A stretch of DNA of 64,000 nucleotides from CAWGGS01 sp963822095 (lineage in GTDB: Bacteria > Desulfobacterota > Desulfobulbia > Desulfobulbales > Desulfocapsaceae). A model generated the notes under the pieces. It ran no database searches and had not been told where the DNA came from. It saw nothing but the letters and a program-made list of their open reading frames with translations. Both the position numbers and the translations under genes were made by a program. The stretch spans positions 62,001-126,000 of the forward strand of contig CAWGGS010000039.1 in the NCBI GenBank assembly GCA_963822095.1. The letters run 5' to 3'. Shown here one piece after another: positions 8,588 to 18,654 of the stretch (its first letter is position 1; each line of letters begins with the position of its first letter).

Positions 8588-11500
8588 ATGCGGCTGTTAC
8601 TTCATGTGTTCGTTAATATAATCATTCTCCTGATGTTCCTGGTGGGGCCAGGGAATGGCCATGCAGACCCCAAACCTTTGCGACCGATCGCAAAAAAGCC
8701 TCACCACATCCTGTTTCTCAATACCTTCCAGGTGGGCTTACCCATCCCGGACAGTATAGACAAAGGTTTTGTTTCCGGCTTGAGAAAAGGTGGAGGCAGC
8801 ACCAAGGACATCTTCGTCGAACATCTTGATCTGGCCCGGGAACACGGCAAGAAATATAGAACACTCCTCTCTGGTCTTTTTCACCACAAGATGGCAGGAA
8901 AACATATTGACATTGTCCTTGCCGAAGGAGCTCCAGCCGTAAATTTTTTAGTAACGGAGGGCAAAGGGCTTTTTCCTAACATCCCGATAGTCACGTTAAT
9001 TGCCCCCGACATCAAGTCCCAGGTCGATAATTCACATAGAATCATAAATATTCCCTGGCAGGTGGACAATGCGGGGACGCTGAATATCGCTCTCGATCTC
9101 TTTCCCAACACCCGAAGAGTCCTGGTCGTCACGGGTGCCCATGACACCATTCTTCCGTTTCTTGAATATGCAAAAGAGGCATTTTCGCCCTGGAAAAACA
9201 CCCTGGATTTCGAATACACCGACGCAATGACCTACGAACAAATGCTGCTGCGGACTGCCACGATGCCTCCGAACTCAATCATCATTTATTCACCTTACTT
9301 TTCAGATACGTCCGGCCGGTCCTTCGTTCCAGCCGATGTCGTGGCCAAAATTTGCCGATCAGCCTCCGCTCCGGTCTTTGCCAATCTCGAACAATTTTTA
9401 GGCCGTGGCATCGTAGGAGGATCATTACTGAAAACCGAGAATATGGGGCAACAAGCCGCTCAAATCGCTCTCAACTATCTGACAGGTCACCTGAAACTTA
9501 CCAAGCAGGTAACAACCTTCCCCCCCCTTATCCGGACAATGTTCGACTGGAATGAACTCGTCCGCTGGAAGGCAAATATGTCGGCCCTGCCTAAAAAAAG
9601 CATTATCATAAACCGTCCTCAAACCCTGTGGAGTCAGCATAAAACTGCTGTTTCTGTTACGCTGGCTGTTTTCCTGGCATTAAATGGCCTTATCTTCACT
9701 TTATTGATATTGAATCGCCGACTGAAACGCTTGACGGCTACAGTGAGTAAAAGTGAATCCCACTATCGCTCAATCTTTGTTAATTCACTTATCGGTGTAA
9801 CGGTTACGAACCAAAACTTCATTTTCACGGATGTCAACGAAGCCTTCTGCAAGATGCTGGAATATTCCAAGAAAGAGTTGATCGGGAAAAAGACCATCCA
9901 AGACGTCAGTCATCCTGATGATGCCGCACAAAGCATGAAGATGCTCAACAAGCTTGTACAGCACGAAGTTGACTCTTATACAATTGAGAAACGGTATATT
10001 TCAAAGACCGGAAAAATTATACCCTCTCTCGTATATGTAAGAGGTCATTATACCGTCAATGGAGAATATGATGGAACGACCGCCTCAAACCTGGATATTA
10101 CTGATCGAAAAAAAACGGAACAGCTACTGATCTACAACGAGGACAAGTATCGAACCCTCTTCAACAACTCCGAGATAGCCATGTTCAGGTCGCGTCTGGA
10201 CGGATCGGAGACTTTGGAGGTCAACCAGAAGTTTCTCGACCTCGTTGGAAAGACGCGTGAGGAAACAGTGGGAAAACCTTCATTACTCCTCTGGGAAGAC
10301 CAGAAAGAGCGAGAGAAGATGGTGAGAAGGCTCCTTGCGGAGGGATCTGTGTCGGAGTTTGAATTAACAATACGGAACAGACAAAGAGGTCTCAGAAAAT
10401 GTACCACGACTCTACGGCTTTATAGAGAACTAGGGATTGTCGAAGGATCAATAATCGATATTACGGAACGAACACTCGCAGAAGAAGAAAAGGCCAAAAT
10501 GCAGGCCCAGCTCTATCAGGCTCAAAAAATGGAATCCATTGGACAGTTGGCTGGTGGGGTAGCGCATGATTTCAATAACATGCTGGGCGTCATTCTCGGA
10601 CATACAGACTTGGCCATGGATGAGATTGAATCGGCCCACCCCGTATACAGCGATTTGCAAGAGATCAGAGGTGCCGCCGAGCGCTCAGCCGGCATTGTCC
10701 GGCAGCTTCTCGCCTTCGCCCGTAAACAGATGGTTGTTCCAAAAGTAATCGACCTGAACAAAACAGTTGAAGGAATGCTGAAAATGCTCACACGCCTGAT
10801 AGGAGAAGATATTGAACTTGTTTGGAAACCCACAGCGGATCTCTGGCAAGTCAACATCGACCCCTCTCAGGTGGATCAAATCCTGGCCAATCTTTGCGTT
10901 AACGCCCGTGACGCAATTTCCCATGTCGGTTCCATCGTTGTCGAAACTGAAAATATCATCATAGATGAGAAATATGCCGGAGAAAATGCCCATGCTGTCC
11001 CCGGTGATTTTGTGGTGCTTAAAATTAAGGATACAGGAGCGGGGATACCCAAGGAATTGCTGGCACATATATTCGAACCTTTTTTCACTACAAAAGGAGT
11101 CGGTAAGGGAACCGGCCTCGGATTATCCACGGTTTATGGTATCGTCAAGCAGAACAAAGGATTTATAGACGTCAGCAGTGAGAAAGGACAAACGACCGTA
11201 TCTGTTTTCCTGCCCAGATATGTCGGCCCACAAAGACAGAATGACCCCCAAATTGCCTCAAGCCCTGTTGAGGGTGGTCATGAGACTGTTCTTTTAGTTG
11301 AAGATGAACCGACTATAATACAAATGACGACATCAATGCTCGAACGACTGGGATACAAGGTTTTGCCGGCAGAAAAACCAAGCGATGCCATCAGGCAGGT
11401 TGAGGAATACGGTGAGCAAATAAATCTTCTGATGACCGATGTCATCATGCCTGAGATGAACGGGAAAGACCTTGCAGAAAAGATCATGGCGATACGACCC

Positions 11501-11647
11501 GACATTAAGTGCATTTTTATGTCAGGCTACACAGCTGATACAGTCGGCAAACAAGGTATTTTGAATGAAGAAACGTTTTTTATCCAGAAACCATTCTCCA
11601 AAAGGGGCCTTGCAGAAAAGATCCGTATGGCTTTAAGCAGTTCGTAA
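8588..11647 (+). CDS. Hybrid sensor histidine kinase with ABC-type periplasmic sensor, PAS domains and receiver
   Basis: A 1019-residue membrane sensor. Order: signal peptide (about 1-26), periplasmic ABC_sub_bind-like domain (about 35-340), one TM helix (about 360-382), two PAS domains (about 395-520 and 520-640), a HisKA domain with phospho-acceptor His660 in GGVAHDFNNML, an ATPase domain with N-box NLCVNARDA, G1 box DTGAGI and G2 GKGTGLGLS, and a C-terminal receiver with Asp951 in MTDVIMPEMNG. The ATG at 8588 begins the signal peptide; the frame extends 39 codons upstream without a ribosome site. The ligand is unknown. No response regulator gene is adjacent, so output may pass through a distant phosphotransfer protein. 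The C-terminal half closely resembles the kinase at 14009-16012. Confidence 0.93.
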   Translation: MRLLLHVFVNIIILLMFLVGPGNGHADPKPLRPIAKKPHHILFLNTFQVGLPIPDSIDKGFVSGLRKGGGSTKDIFVEHLDLAREHGKKYRTLLSGLFHHKMAGKHIDIVLAEGAPAVNFLVTEGKGLFPNIPIVTLIAPDIKSQVDNSHRIINIPWQVDNAGTLNIALDLFPNTRRVLVVTGAHDTILPFLEYAKEAFSPWKNTLDFEYTDAMTYEQMLLRTATMPPNSIIIYSPYFSDTSGRSFVPADVVAKICRSASAPVFANLEQFLGRGIVGGSLLKTENMGQQAAQIALNYLTGHLKLTKQVTTFPPLIRTMFDWNELVRWKANMSALPKKSIIINRPQTLWSQHKTAVSVTLAVFLALNGLIFTLLILNRRLKRLTATVSKSESHYRSIFVNSLIGVTVTNQNFIFTDVNEAFCKMLEYSKKELIGKKTIQDVSHPDDAAQSMKMLNKLVQHEVDSYTIEKRYISKTGKIIPSLVYVRGHYTVNGEYDGTTASNLDITDRKKTEQLLIYNEDKYRTLFNNSEIAMFRSRLDGSETLEVNQKFLDLVGKTREETVGKPSLLLWEDQKEREKMVRRLLAEGSVSEFELTIRNRQRGLRKCTTTLRLYRELGIVEGSIIDITERTLAEEEKAKMQAQLYQAQKMESIGQLAGGVAHDFNNMLGVILGHTDLAMDEIESAHPVYSDLQEIRGAAERSAGIVRQLLAFARKQMVVPKVIDLNKTVEGMLKMLTRLIGEDIELVWKPTADLWQVNIDPSQVDQILANLCVNARDAISHVGSIVVETENIIIDEKYAGENAHAVPGDFVVLKIKDTGAGIPKELLAHIFEPFFTTKGVGKGTGLGLSTVYGIVKQNKGFIDVSSEKGQTTVSVFLPRYVGPQRQNDPQIASSPVEGGHETVLLVEDEPTIIQMTTSMLERLGYKVLPAEKPSDAIRQVEEYGEQINLLMTDVIMPEMNGKDLAEKIMAIRPDIKCIFMSGYTADTVGKQGILNEETFFIQKPFSKRGLAEKIRMALSSS

Positions 11648-12090
11648 AATTATATCACGCTTTTCCGGGTTGGCATATTTTGTTGTGATTGCGTAACAAC
11701 TACCAAACAAATCCTTTAAAATACTCGCTGCAAGAATTCAGGAGCCAGGAGTCAGAATCCAGAGAGGTTGTTTTTGTTTCCACATATTATCACAACCCAG
11801 AAAGTTGATGTATATAAATGTTGAACAAAGTGATGAGTGAGGGCGAAACGACTGTCTCTTGACAGAAACGCACGTAAATTTTAAACTGAATTGTCACGTA
11901 CTCATTAATTTTTCATAACTGCCAAAATTTTTGTCACTTTATTGAAAGCTTACTCCCCTTTTCGACAAAATATGTTAAAATTTTCACCCTTGAAACATGC
12001 ACTTAGGGTGTTGATAAGATAAAAAAAGCGCGGCAGATCCTTTCAACGACAGTTGGAAAATATAAAAACTCTCCACAACAAAAATTGACA
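11648..12090. other. Intergenic region with one dispersed repeat
   Basis: 443 bases without a convincing gene. It contains the dispersed repeat at 11720-11763 and a generally AT-rich stretch before the AP2-like gene. The frame of that gene is open back to 12007 but offers no better start codon. Confidence 0.6.
11720..11763 (+). repeat. Dispersed gene-end repeat, copy 1
   Basis: The stretch TACTCGCTGCAAGAATTCAG and the GGAG-rich run after it recur on the minus strand at 20062-20118; 22 of the first 23 bases are identical. It begins 73 bases after the stop of the hybrid kinase gene and has the same orientation as that gene. The AGGAGYCAG-type run is built of short imperfect direct repeats. Confidence 0.7.
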
Positions 12091-12528
12091 ATGGAAGACG
12101 AAAAAAAGAAAAAACTCTCTTTTGAGAAACATAAAGACATTGCACGGATTGACCAGGAAGCCAAAAAAAACCACGGCTGGTACGTCCGGGTCAGGTTTTT
12201 GGGGAAGACACATCCAAAATTCTTTTCCGATAAAAAACACGGTGGGAGATATTCCAGTCTCCTGGCAGCAATATCATGGAGAAATAAAACGGAAAAAGAG
12301 TTGGGAAAAACCCGCACCGACAAACACTTGGTCACCGTCAGCAATTCCAGCACCGGTGTAGTAGGGGTTCGCTTCAATACCAAACTGAATCGCTATGAAG
12401 TCAGCTGGGTTACTAAAGAAGGAAAGCAGGGGAAGACTACGGTATCCATCAACAAACACGGGAAAAAGAAAGCGTTCTCAAGGGCTTGCTCTATTCGCAA
12501 AGAAAAAGAAAAAGCTCGGCTCTCGTAG
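12091..12528 (+). CDS. Small basic protein with two AP2-like DNA-binding repeats
   Basis: A 145-residue, very lysine/arginine-rich protein. The second half (about 88-140) has the AP2 pattern: GVVGVRFNTKLNRYEVSW, a short basic turn, then a helix KKAFSRACSIRKEKEKAR. The first half (about 28-72) has a weaker version, GWYVRVRFLGKTHPKFF followed by a helix. Bacterial AP2 domains bind DNA and often occur in homing endonucleases or phage proteins; here no nuclease domain is attached. The ATG at 12091 is used, with TTG at 12085 as an alternative; neither has a strong ribosome site. It stands alone between AT-rich spacers, which would fit acquired DNA. The target is unknown. Confidence 0.65.
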   Translation: MEDEKKKKLSFEKHKDIARIDQEAKKNHGWYVRVRFLGKTHPKFFSDKKHGGRYSSLLAAISWRNKTEKELGKTRTDKHLVTVSNSSTGVVGVRFNTKLNRYEVSWVTKEGKQGKTTVSINKHGKKKAFSRACSIRKEKEKARLS

Positions 12529-13045
12529 CCCCCTACCGTTGGTCCCTGCACAGTTTTGTATCGGCCCCTTGGAACGATACAGGATGTTTCCTAAATCAGC
12601 GGGCCAGAACGGCTCCATACCGGTCCGCTGGAACCTTGCCCTTTTCACTTCACTTTTCTCTATGACCGTGAAACCACCTGTGACGTGTATCTAACCAGCA
12701 TAACTGGACCAGACCGGCCGGCCACATCAAAATATAAAAACGTAGTGCTCTCTGGCGCATGGCTAGGCCAGTGCTTCGTTGAGACTTTCATATAAAAACC
12801 TTCTCGATCCTTCTTTAATGCCCTCCACTTTTTGACCGAAACCGGGAAAAGATTTAAATTTAATCTGATTCCCACTCATGCTCAGCTACTGATCCTGGGA
12901 GTGAGCTGTTTGTTTCTCGGGTAATCAAATATTTTTGTTAAGTTCTCTTTTCTTTTTACATTCGATAGGATAGAACAGTAGGTGAGGAGGCTCGTTCTAT
13001 CAGGAACGGCCGGAGAACAAAATAATCGCAACATTGCAGCAGGTC
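12529..13045. other. Intergenic region with one dispersed repeat
   Basis: 517 bases between the AP2-like and PilZ genes. Apart from repeat copy 2 at 12863-12930 and a GGCCGGCC run near 12715, no gene or RNA was recognised. Short open frames here lack ribosome sites and family features. Confidence 0.55.
12863..12930 (+). repeat. Dispersed repeat, copy 2
   Basis: Begins ATCTGATTCCCACTCATG and ends GTAATCAAAT, an imperfect inverted end. Its first 46 bases align with copy 1 (3516-3566, minus). The 22 bases at 12901-12922 (GTGAGCTGTTTGTTTCTCGGGT) are identical to the reverse complement of 26491-26512 in copy 3. It lies about 115 bases before the PilZ gene. Confidence 0.75.
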
Positions 13046-13969
13046 ATGGAAGACGATAAAAAACAATCCCTTTATGATCGGGTCCAGAAACGTCTCTCCT
13101 ACTTTTTCCCGGACATGGTGTATACCCGAGAAAGCGTGGAAGAATCACTTGAGGACGGGGATATTTTTATTAAATCAACAGACATACTCCCCTTTCTTCA
13201 AAGTGCTTTTTTCGACGAAAAAGCCGTTGAAGTAGAACTGGACGGAATGTCGAGGGTCTATTTCAGCAGGGTCTACGACGACGTCCCCGATCTCGTTCCC
13301 ACCGAGGTCGACGATGAAATCGTCATGACCGAACCGAATTATAAGGCTGGCAGCTATCTGAAAAACATGACCCACGTTATTTCCCTGCCTCTGGAACCGG
13401 GAATCGGTAATCTCAATATCCGCAATACCAGAAGAATCCTTTTAAGGATGTTTACAACCTCCTATGCCGTGGAACTCGGAACCTCTTTCCAGGATATCAC
13501 CGAAGTCAGGGGACTCCCCGTTCTTCGCCTTGCCTACCCGGTGATAGGCCGACTGGTCCGAGGCGCCCGGGAGTTTCGTGCCAAGGTCCCGGGAAAACTG
13601 GATATGAAGGTCCTGGTTGTCGGAAAAAGAAAACAGGACTCGGTAACCTCCAGAATCGTCGATATCAGCGTCAGCGGCATGTCGTTTTCCATCAAAAAAA
13701 ATCAGCAGGATTTTTTCAAGATCGATCAAAACAGGACCCTGGAATTCATCATCGACGGCATGATGGTGGTTCGTCTCAACGGCAGTATCCGCCATGTTTC
13801 AAAGATCAGAGGAAAAAAGGGAACAGAATATATCTGCGGTGTCAAGTTCGATCTGGTAACAAGAGCCCTGGCCTCGAAGATAGAAGGCATTGTTGCCACC
13901 GTCCAGCGCGCTCACCTGAAAGAACTCTATGAAAAATCGGTTGCCAGCGGTTTGGACCTGATCGCTTGA
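13046..13969 (+). CDS. PilZ-domain protein
   Basis: A 307-residue cytosolic protein. The C-terminal 120 residues hold a PilZ-like domain, visible as RIVDISVSGMSFSI (the D-x-S-x-x-G part of the cyclic-di-GMP site) and a late GVKFDLV strand; an upstream arginine segment EFRAKVPGK may supply the R-x3-R part in modified form. The N-terminal 180 residues are unrecognised and have no TM helices. It may be a c-di-GMP effector, but the incomplete arginine motif makes ligand binding uncertain. The start ATG 13046 has AGCAGG just upstream; TTG at 13034 is possible. Confidence 0.72.
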   Translation: MEDDKKQSLYDRVQKRLSYFFPDMVYTRESVEESLEDGDIFIKSTDILPFLQSAFFDEKAVEVELDGMSRVYFSRVYDDVPDLVPTEVDDEIVMTEPNYKAGSYLKNMTHVISLPLEPGIGNLNIRNTRRILLRMFTTSYAVELGTSFQDITEVRGLPVLRLAYPVIGRLVRGAREFRAKVPGKLDMKVLVVGKRKQDSVTSRIVDISVSGMSFSIKKNQQDFFKIDQNRTLEFIIDGMMVVRLNGSIRHVSKIRGKKGTEYICGVKFDLVTRALASKIEGIVATVQRAHLKELYEKSVASGLDLIA

Positions 13970-14008
13970 TCCTCCAGATTTACGTGATCTTTACCCGGAG
14001 TCCTAAAT

Positions 14009-16012
14009 ATGACCAAGCAGTTAACATATGAAGCCCTGGAACAGAGAGTGTATGAGCTTGAGCGCTTAGAACGTAAGCGCAGGAAAACCGAGGACGAGCT
14101 CAAAGCAAGTGAGGGAAAACTTCAGGAAGCGCATAAACTGGCCGGTTTAGGTTACTGGACCTGGGAGATCCCAACAGGCAAAGTCCATTGGTCCGATCAT
14201 GTTTATACGATTTTCGGACTCCATAAAAACAGCTTCAAGACCACCATTGATTCGATTTTGGCACTTTCGCCATGGCCGGAAGAACAACAACAAGGAAGGG
14301 AATTAATACAAAAGGTTATGGATAGCCATGAAAAGGGCGAATACGATCAGAAATTTCTCTATCCCGACGGCAGCATCGGCTATTACCACTCCACATTCCA
14401 GGGAAGTTACAATGGCAAAGGTGAGTTGGTATCGATTGCAGGAACCGTCATGGACATTACCCAACGCAAACAGGCGGAAGAGGAACTCAGGCAAAGCGAA
14501 GAGCGTTATCGCTCCCTGGTAGAACACACGATGGACGGATTTTTTATCTTTGAAATTCCTACAGGCAGGCTCATTTTTTTAAACCACCGGTTTTGCGATA
14601 TTTTTCAATATTCAATGCAGGAAGCCCTTTCACAGACGATATGGACTGTATTTGATTCGGACCAACACGACTCTATCCGAAAACAGATTGAAGACTGCTG
14701 TAATGAGCCAGGATTGAAGGACAATTTAAATACATGTGGCATCACCTGTAAAGACGGAAACAAAATCAGAGCCGAGATGTCAATCTCAAAGGTTCAGTAT
14801 CATGGAAAACCTGTCATGCAGGGGACTTTACGTGATGTCACCGAAAAAGAAAGACTACAGCATCAATTTGATCAGGCCCAAAAGATGGAGTCGATAGGTC
14901 TCTTGGCGTGAGGTGTTGCCCATGATTTCAACAATATGCTGAGTGTGATCGTGGGGCGAACAGAAATAATGCTATTGGGCACCCAACCGGAAGATCCAAA
15001 TTATTCCAGCCTCAAGGAAATCCATGCTGCAGCTCTTCGCTCATCCGACCTGACGAGACAATTACTTGCCTTTGCAAGACGACAGACTATTTCTCCCAAG
15101 ATACTGGATTTAAATAAAACCATTGCGCAAACACTCAAAATGGTTCAACGGCTTATCGGAGAAGATATTGCTCTGTCCTGGAATCCTGCACGCAGTGTAT
15201 GGCCGGTAATAATTGATCCGACCCAGGTCGATCAAATATTTATTAATCTCTGTTTGAATGCCCGCGATGCGATGTCCCCAAACGGAACGATCACCATCGA
15301 AACAGCCAATGCCGAGATAGACGAAGCCTACTGCAGCAAACATCCGGAATTCAAACCGGGAAGTTGGGTGCAACTCATTGTGAGCGATGAGGATTCCGGA
15401 ATTGATGAGGAGAGTCAGGCATTAATTTTTGTGCCCTTTTTTTCCACCAAGACCGTCGGAAAAGGAACCGGCCTGGGGCTTGCCACCGTCTATGGAATCG
15501 TTAAACAAAACAAAGGATTTATTTATGTTTACAGTGAGCCGGGACTGGGAACAACCTTTAAAATCTATCTCCCGCGAGCATTGGATCCGATTACTGAAGA
15601 AGAGGGAACCAATGCCGGAGTCTGTCCACAGGGAAACGAGACAGTGCTGCTGGTGGAAGATGAAGCGTCAATATTGGATTTGGGCAAAATCGTCCTCGAA
15701 CGATTCGGCTATACAGTATTAGCAGCATCCACCCCTCGAGAGGCACTCGATATCGCCCAACGTTTTGAAAATCCGATTCATCTTTTAATTACGGACGTGG
15801 TCTTGCCGGAAATGAACGGTAAGGATCTAGGAAGGCATTTGGAAAGAATCAAACCCGGAATTAGGGTTCTTTTCATGTCCGGATATACATCCAACGTTAT
15901 TGTTCACCGCGGAGTTCTTGAAGAAAATGTAAATTTTATCCAGAAGCCATTCTCCATTGAATCATTATCGGCAAAGGTGAGAGAGGTCTTGAACCAGACA
16001 AAAAACACTTAG
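14009..16012 (+). pseudogene. Hybrid PAS histidine kinase interrupted by in-frame TGA
   Basis: One reading frame of 667 sense-equivalent codons is broken by TGA at 14909-14911. Before it: a coiled coil, two PAS domains (about 40-165 and 165-285) and the helix QKMESIGLLA. After it, in the same frame: GVAHDFNNML with the phospho-acceptor His at 14921-14923, an ATPase domain and a receiver with ITDVVLPEMNG. The paralogue at 8588-11647 has a glycine codon at the TGA position, so GGA to TGA is the simplest change. The G1 box reads DEDSGI instead of DTGAGI and FEPFF reads FVPFF, further signs of decay. CGGAG precedes the start. Readthrough or sequencing error remain possible. Confidence 0.8.
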
Positions 16013-16376
16013 TTTTCCTAACCTGTAATTTTCACAAAAACCACGGGAAGACGTATATTTAACAGATTAGAGTTACGCGATGATTTTCCTGCTGGCACAG
16101 GAGAACACTTTGTAACCGTAGTAAGTTGGTTATTCCCTGCGTTCTTCACCCTTCGGGCGGATCGATATGACCCGCTATCCCGCGTCGCTTTAGCAAAAGG
16201 CCAACAAAAATATGGTCTGTCCCAAGTCTGGTCAGCCAGCAGGCCATTCCAATCCGTGAAATTTGCCTGCTCAGCTTTCAAACCACGTTTGATCCGCCAC
16301 TTACCATTCTTTTTACTATCAAATGCACAGGATCTCTTATGGAGATCTGCCACGACAATTTGTGGACGCATGATTT
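16013..16376. other. Intergenic region, no gene recognised
   Basis: 364 bases between the interrupted kinase and the TSUP gene. A minus-strand frame runs through it into the TSUP gene but has an unusual composition and no domain, and its start lies inside the permease. No RNA motif was recognised. Confidence 0.55.
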
Positions 16377-17120
16377 TCACGCGCGGTAAAAGAAGATTAC
16401 AGTCATCACAAAACCAATGGCGGTTATGAGATATTTGAGGATAACGGCGGGAATCTTTCTGGCTATCACCGCTCCATAGTATCCTCCCATTGTTGACGTA
16501 ACCATCATCAGTGATGCCTCCGGCCATTGAACGATACCGGCAATGGAAAAAGCGACAACCGAGGCCACGGCAATACAAAAGCTGATAGCATTCTTCAAGC
16601 CATTCATCAAGTTGAGGTCTTGGTGTCCAAGAAAAATGAAGACGGCAAGGAGGATGATTCCCAGGCCTCCATTAAAGTACCCACCGTATACTGATACCAG
16701 AAAGACAGTCAGGTATTCTGAGAACGTGCCACGATAATCAACTTTTTTAATATGTTTCAATACCTGTTCGCCGCAACCAAAGGCAAGGGTGGCGATGAGC
16801 AAAAGCCAGGGAACCAGGAGGGAAAAAAAAGCATTGGAAGTGACGAGCAAAAGCAGTGATCCGATAAGTCCACCACCTGAAGACCAAAGTAAATAACGAA
16901 GAAGGAAGGACCGGCCCTGCAAGGCCAGCTCGGCCCGAAACCCGACAACACCGCCGAGATAACCTGGGAAAACGGCAACGGCGCTGGTGGCGTTAGCAGA
17001 AACCGGGGCGATTCCCGCCATGACCAGAGCCGGAAAAGTCAGGAAACTACCACCTCCGGCGATTGAGTTGAGTACCCCAGCAAGAAAGGCGGCAATTGCC
17101 AGAAGAATCCATTGTGACAC
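16377..17120 (-). CDS. TSUP-family permease (TauE/SafE)
   Basis: A 247-residue inner-membrane protein with about seven to eight hydrophobic helices. The opening AGVLNSIAGGGSFLTFPAL and the second-half YFNGGLGIILLAVF are the paired signatures of the TSUP family (sulfite exporter TauE/SafE), which moves sulfur-containing or other small organic anions. The substrate is not known. GTG at 17120 is chosen because TGAGG sits six bases upstream; GTG at 17135 is an alternative without a good site. It is a single gene, not clearly linked to its neighbours. Confidence 0.87.
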   Translation of the reverse strand: MSQWILLAIAAFLAGVLNSIAGGGSFLTFPALVMAGIAPVSANATSAVAVFPGYLGGVVGFRAELALQGRSFLLRYLLWSSGGGLIGSLLLLVTSNAFFSLLVPWLLLIATLAFGCGEQVLKHIKKVDYRGTFSEYLTVFLVSVYGGYFNGGLGIILLAVFIFLGHQDLNLMNGLKNAISFCIAVASVVAFSIAGIVQWPEASLMMVTSTMGGYYGAVIARKIPAVILKYLITAIGFVMTVIFFYRA

Positions 17121-17354
17121 AAAATACCTCAACACTGATTTTTTATGATATTTTTTACATTCGATTAATACTTCTCCATTTTAATAAAGAAGAAGTATAT
17201 TGCCACGGTGTAAATTAACACATGCTGTTAGCCGGCTCAAAATATGGCCTATCCTATCCCTTCGATAGCGGTTGGGAAACACCCCAGGCCTTACATGTGT
17301 GCTGGAGCTTGTGGTCAGTGCGGAATTCACCTGCCATCGAACCTTTTCCTGTTT

Positions 17355-17863
17355 TTAGACCTGGTCTTCCTGCCCCATATCCTTGGTGAAGCGAACCGAC
17401 CTGTTGCGTCCCTCCTCCTTGGCACGGTAAGTGCTACATATAATTTACGAAACCTTCTCCGTGATTCTTGCAAACAGCCACAAAACTCATGAGGAGATGT
17501 TTACCATGGGGATCCTTGAAATCGGGAAGGTCCTTTCCGTAGAGTCCCGGCTTGAACGGGTGCATGATCATAACCGGAGTCATGTCGTTAATCCAAAAAT
17601 AGTCATTATTTCCGTAACGGATTGTTTTTATAGTATTAATAAATTCCTTTTTCGCTTGGGCAAGGTTCATCTCCCCGCTTCTCGCCAGGCTGTCAAATTT
17701 CAAAAAGTTACCATAGACCATTTCAACGACATTCCGTACGCCTTCTTTTTTTCCTTCGATCATCTTCTGTTCGATGAGTGGCATGAAGTAGAGCAGAATA
17801 ACGATGGTGATAAAAGCGACACGTACAACGGATACCGTAATGATTTTGGTTAGGATATGCCAT
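17355..17863 (-). pseudogene. Decayed Cache-GGDEF protein with internal deletion
   Basis: A GAGG site and ATG at 17863 lead into a frame that must shift by one base within a few codons to reach the TM helix (VAFITIVILLYF) and a single-Cache domain (RYGNNDYFWINDMTPVMIMH). That domain ends at a TAG after EGFVNYM (17434-17436), exactly where the family normally continues with a tryptophan. Seven bases further on, another frame encodes YRAKEEGRNRSVRF and stops at 17355-17357; this is the typical last helix of a GGDEF domain. The simplest reading is a membrane Cache-diguanylate cyclase that lost nearly all of its GGDEF domain by deletion. Confidence 0.72.
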
Positions 17864-18654
17864 TATCGCAACCTCGGGATATGCATCATTGATCTCTATT
17901 GAAACCTTTTCTTGGACAACTCATGATGATTGAAAAATTCGACTTTTCGTCCAAGATCAAGGCATGCGGGAAATATCATATACTATATTTTATTGATTTT
18001 AAACGCATAAAACATCAAACACCCGGGAGACATCGGACGAAAGACTATTTTTCAAGGTGGCCTTTCGTTTAGCTATCGAAACTCTTTATAACCGATAATC
18101 GCTTAATCCTACCAAAAAAAGTACCAAAACCAAATAGTTTGATACGTATTTTACAAATAGGTTCCGCCGGTTCAGACCAGGCCGGGATGTACCGGCGTGG
18201 CTTGACTGTTTCCAAACAAATACAAAGCAGTAAATTAGAAGTCAATTGCCTCATGCTTTGCGTATGATTTGAAGGAAAAAACAATGCTCTCTACGCTATT
18301 TTTTTTCTCCTGGCAACGCCCATGCATCTGGTAAACAAAAGTATCTACCAGTATCTCTAGAGGTAAGTCCGGTGCTCCGCTGAAGGTAAGAGGGATGATT
18401 GGCAGAGTGAGACAAAAAGCGGCCTCTGTTTGTTGGGATTGAATGGAAAAAAGTTGTGTTAATGTGATTTGTCGGCTAGGCTTAATCCAGCATTGTAACG
18501 ACTGGTGGCTACTCGAAATCTGTCTGCAAAAGCTATTTTTTGTCACTTTATATACTGATATTATAAAACAATATTTAATTTTCCTTTTGGTTAAATAGCA
18601 ACATTGTTGCTTGTTGCCTGCAAGAAAAAAACCAACCGATTGAGGGGAGGCAAT
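17864..18654. other. AT-rich intergenic region, no gene recognised
   Basis: About 790 bases. Minus-strand frames of 71 and 103 codons are present but lack ribosome sites, domains and normal composition. Together with the adjacent pseudogene this suggests a degraded segment. Confidence 0.5.

Noticed and set aside
14909..14911. TGA in the kinase as a selenocysteine codon
   Set aside because: The aligned residue in the paralogue is glycine, selenocysteine has no role at this place, and no SECIS-like stem with a GGU-type loop follows.
16018..16578. 186-codon minus-strand open frame
   Set aside because: It starts inside the TSUP gene in another frame, has odd composition, no ribosome site and no recognisable domain.
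17864..18654. Small open frames of 71 and 103 codons
   Set aside because: They lack ribosome sites and domains and lie in AT-rich DNA beside a pseudogene.
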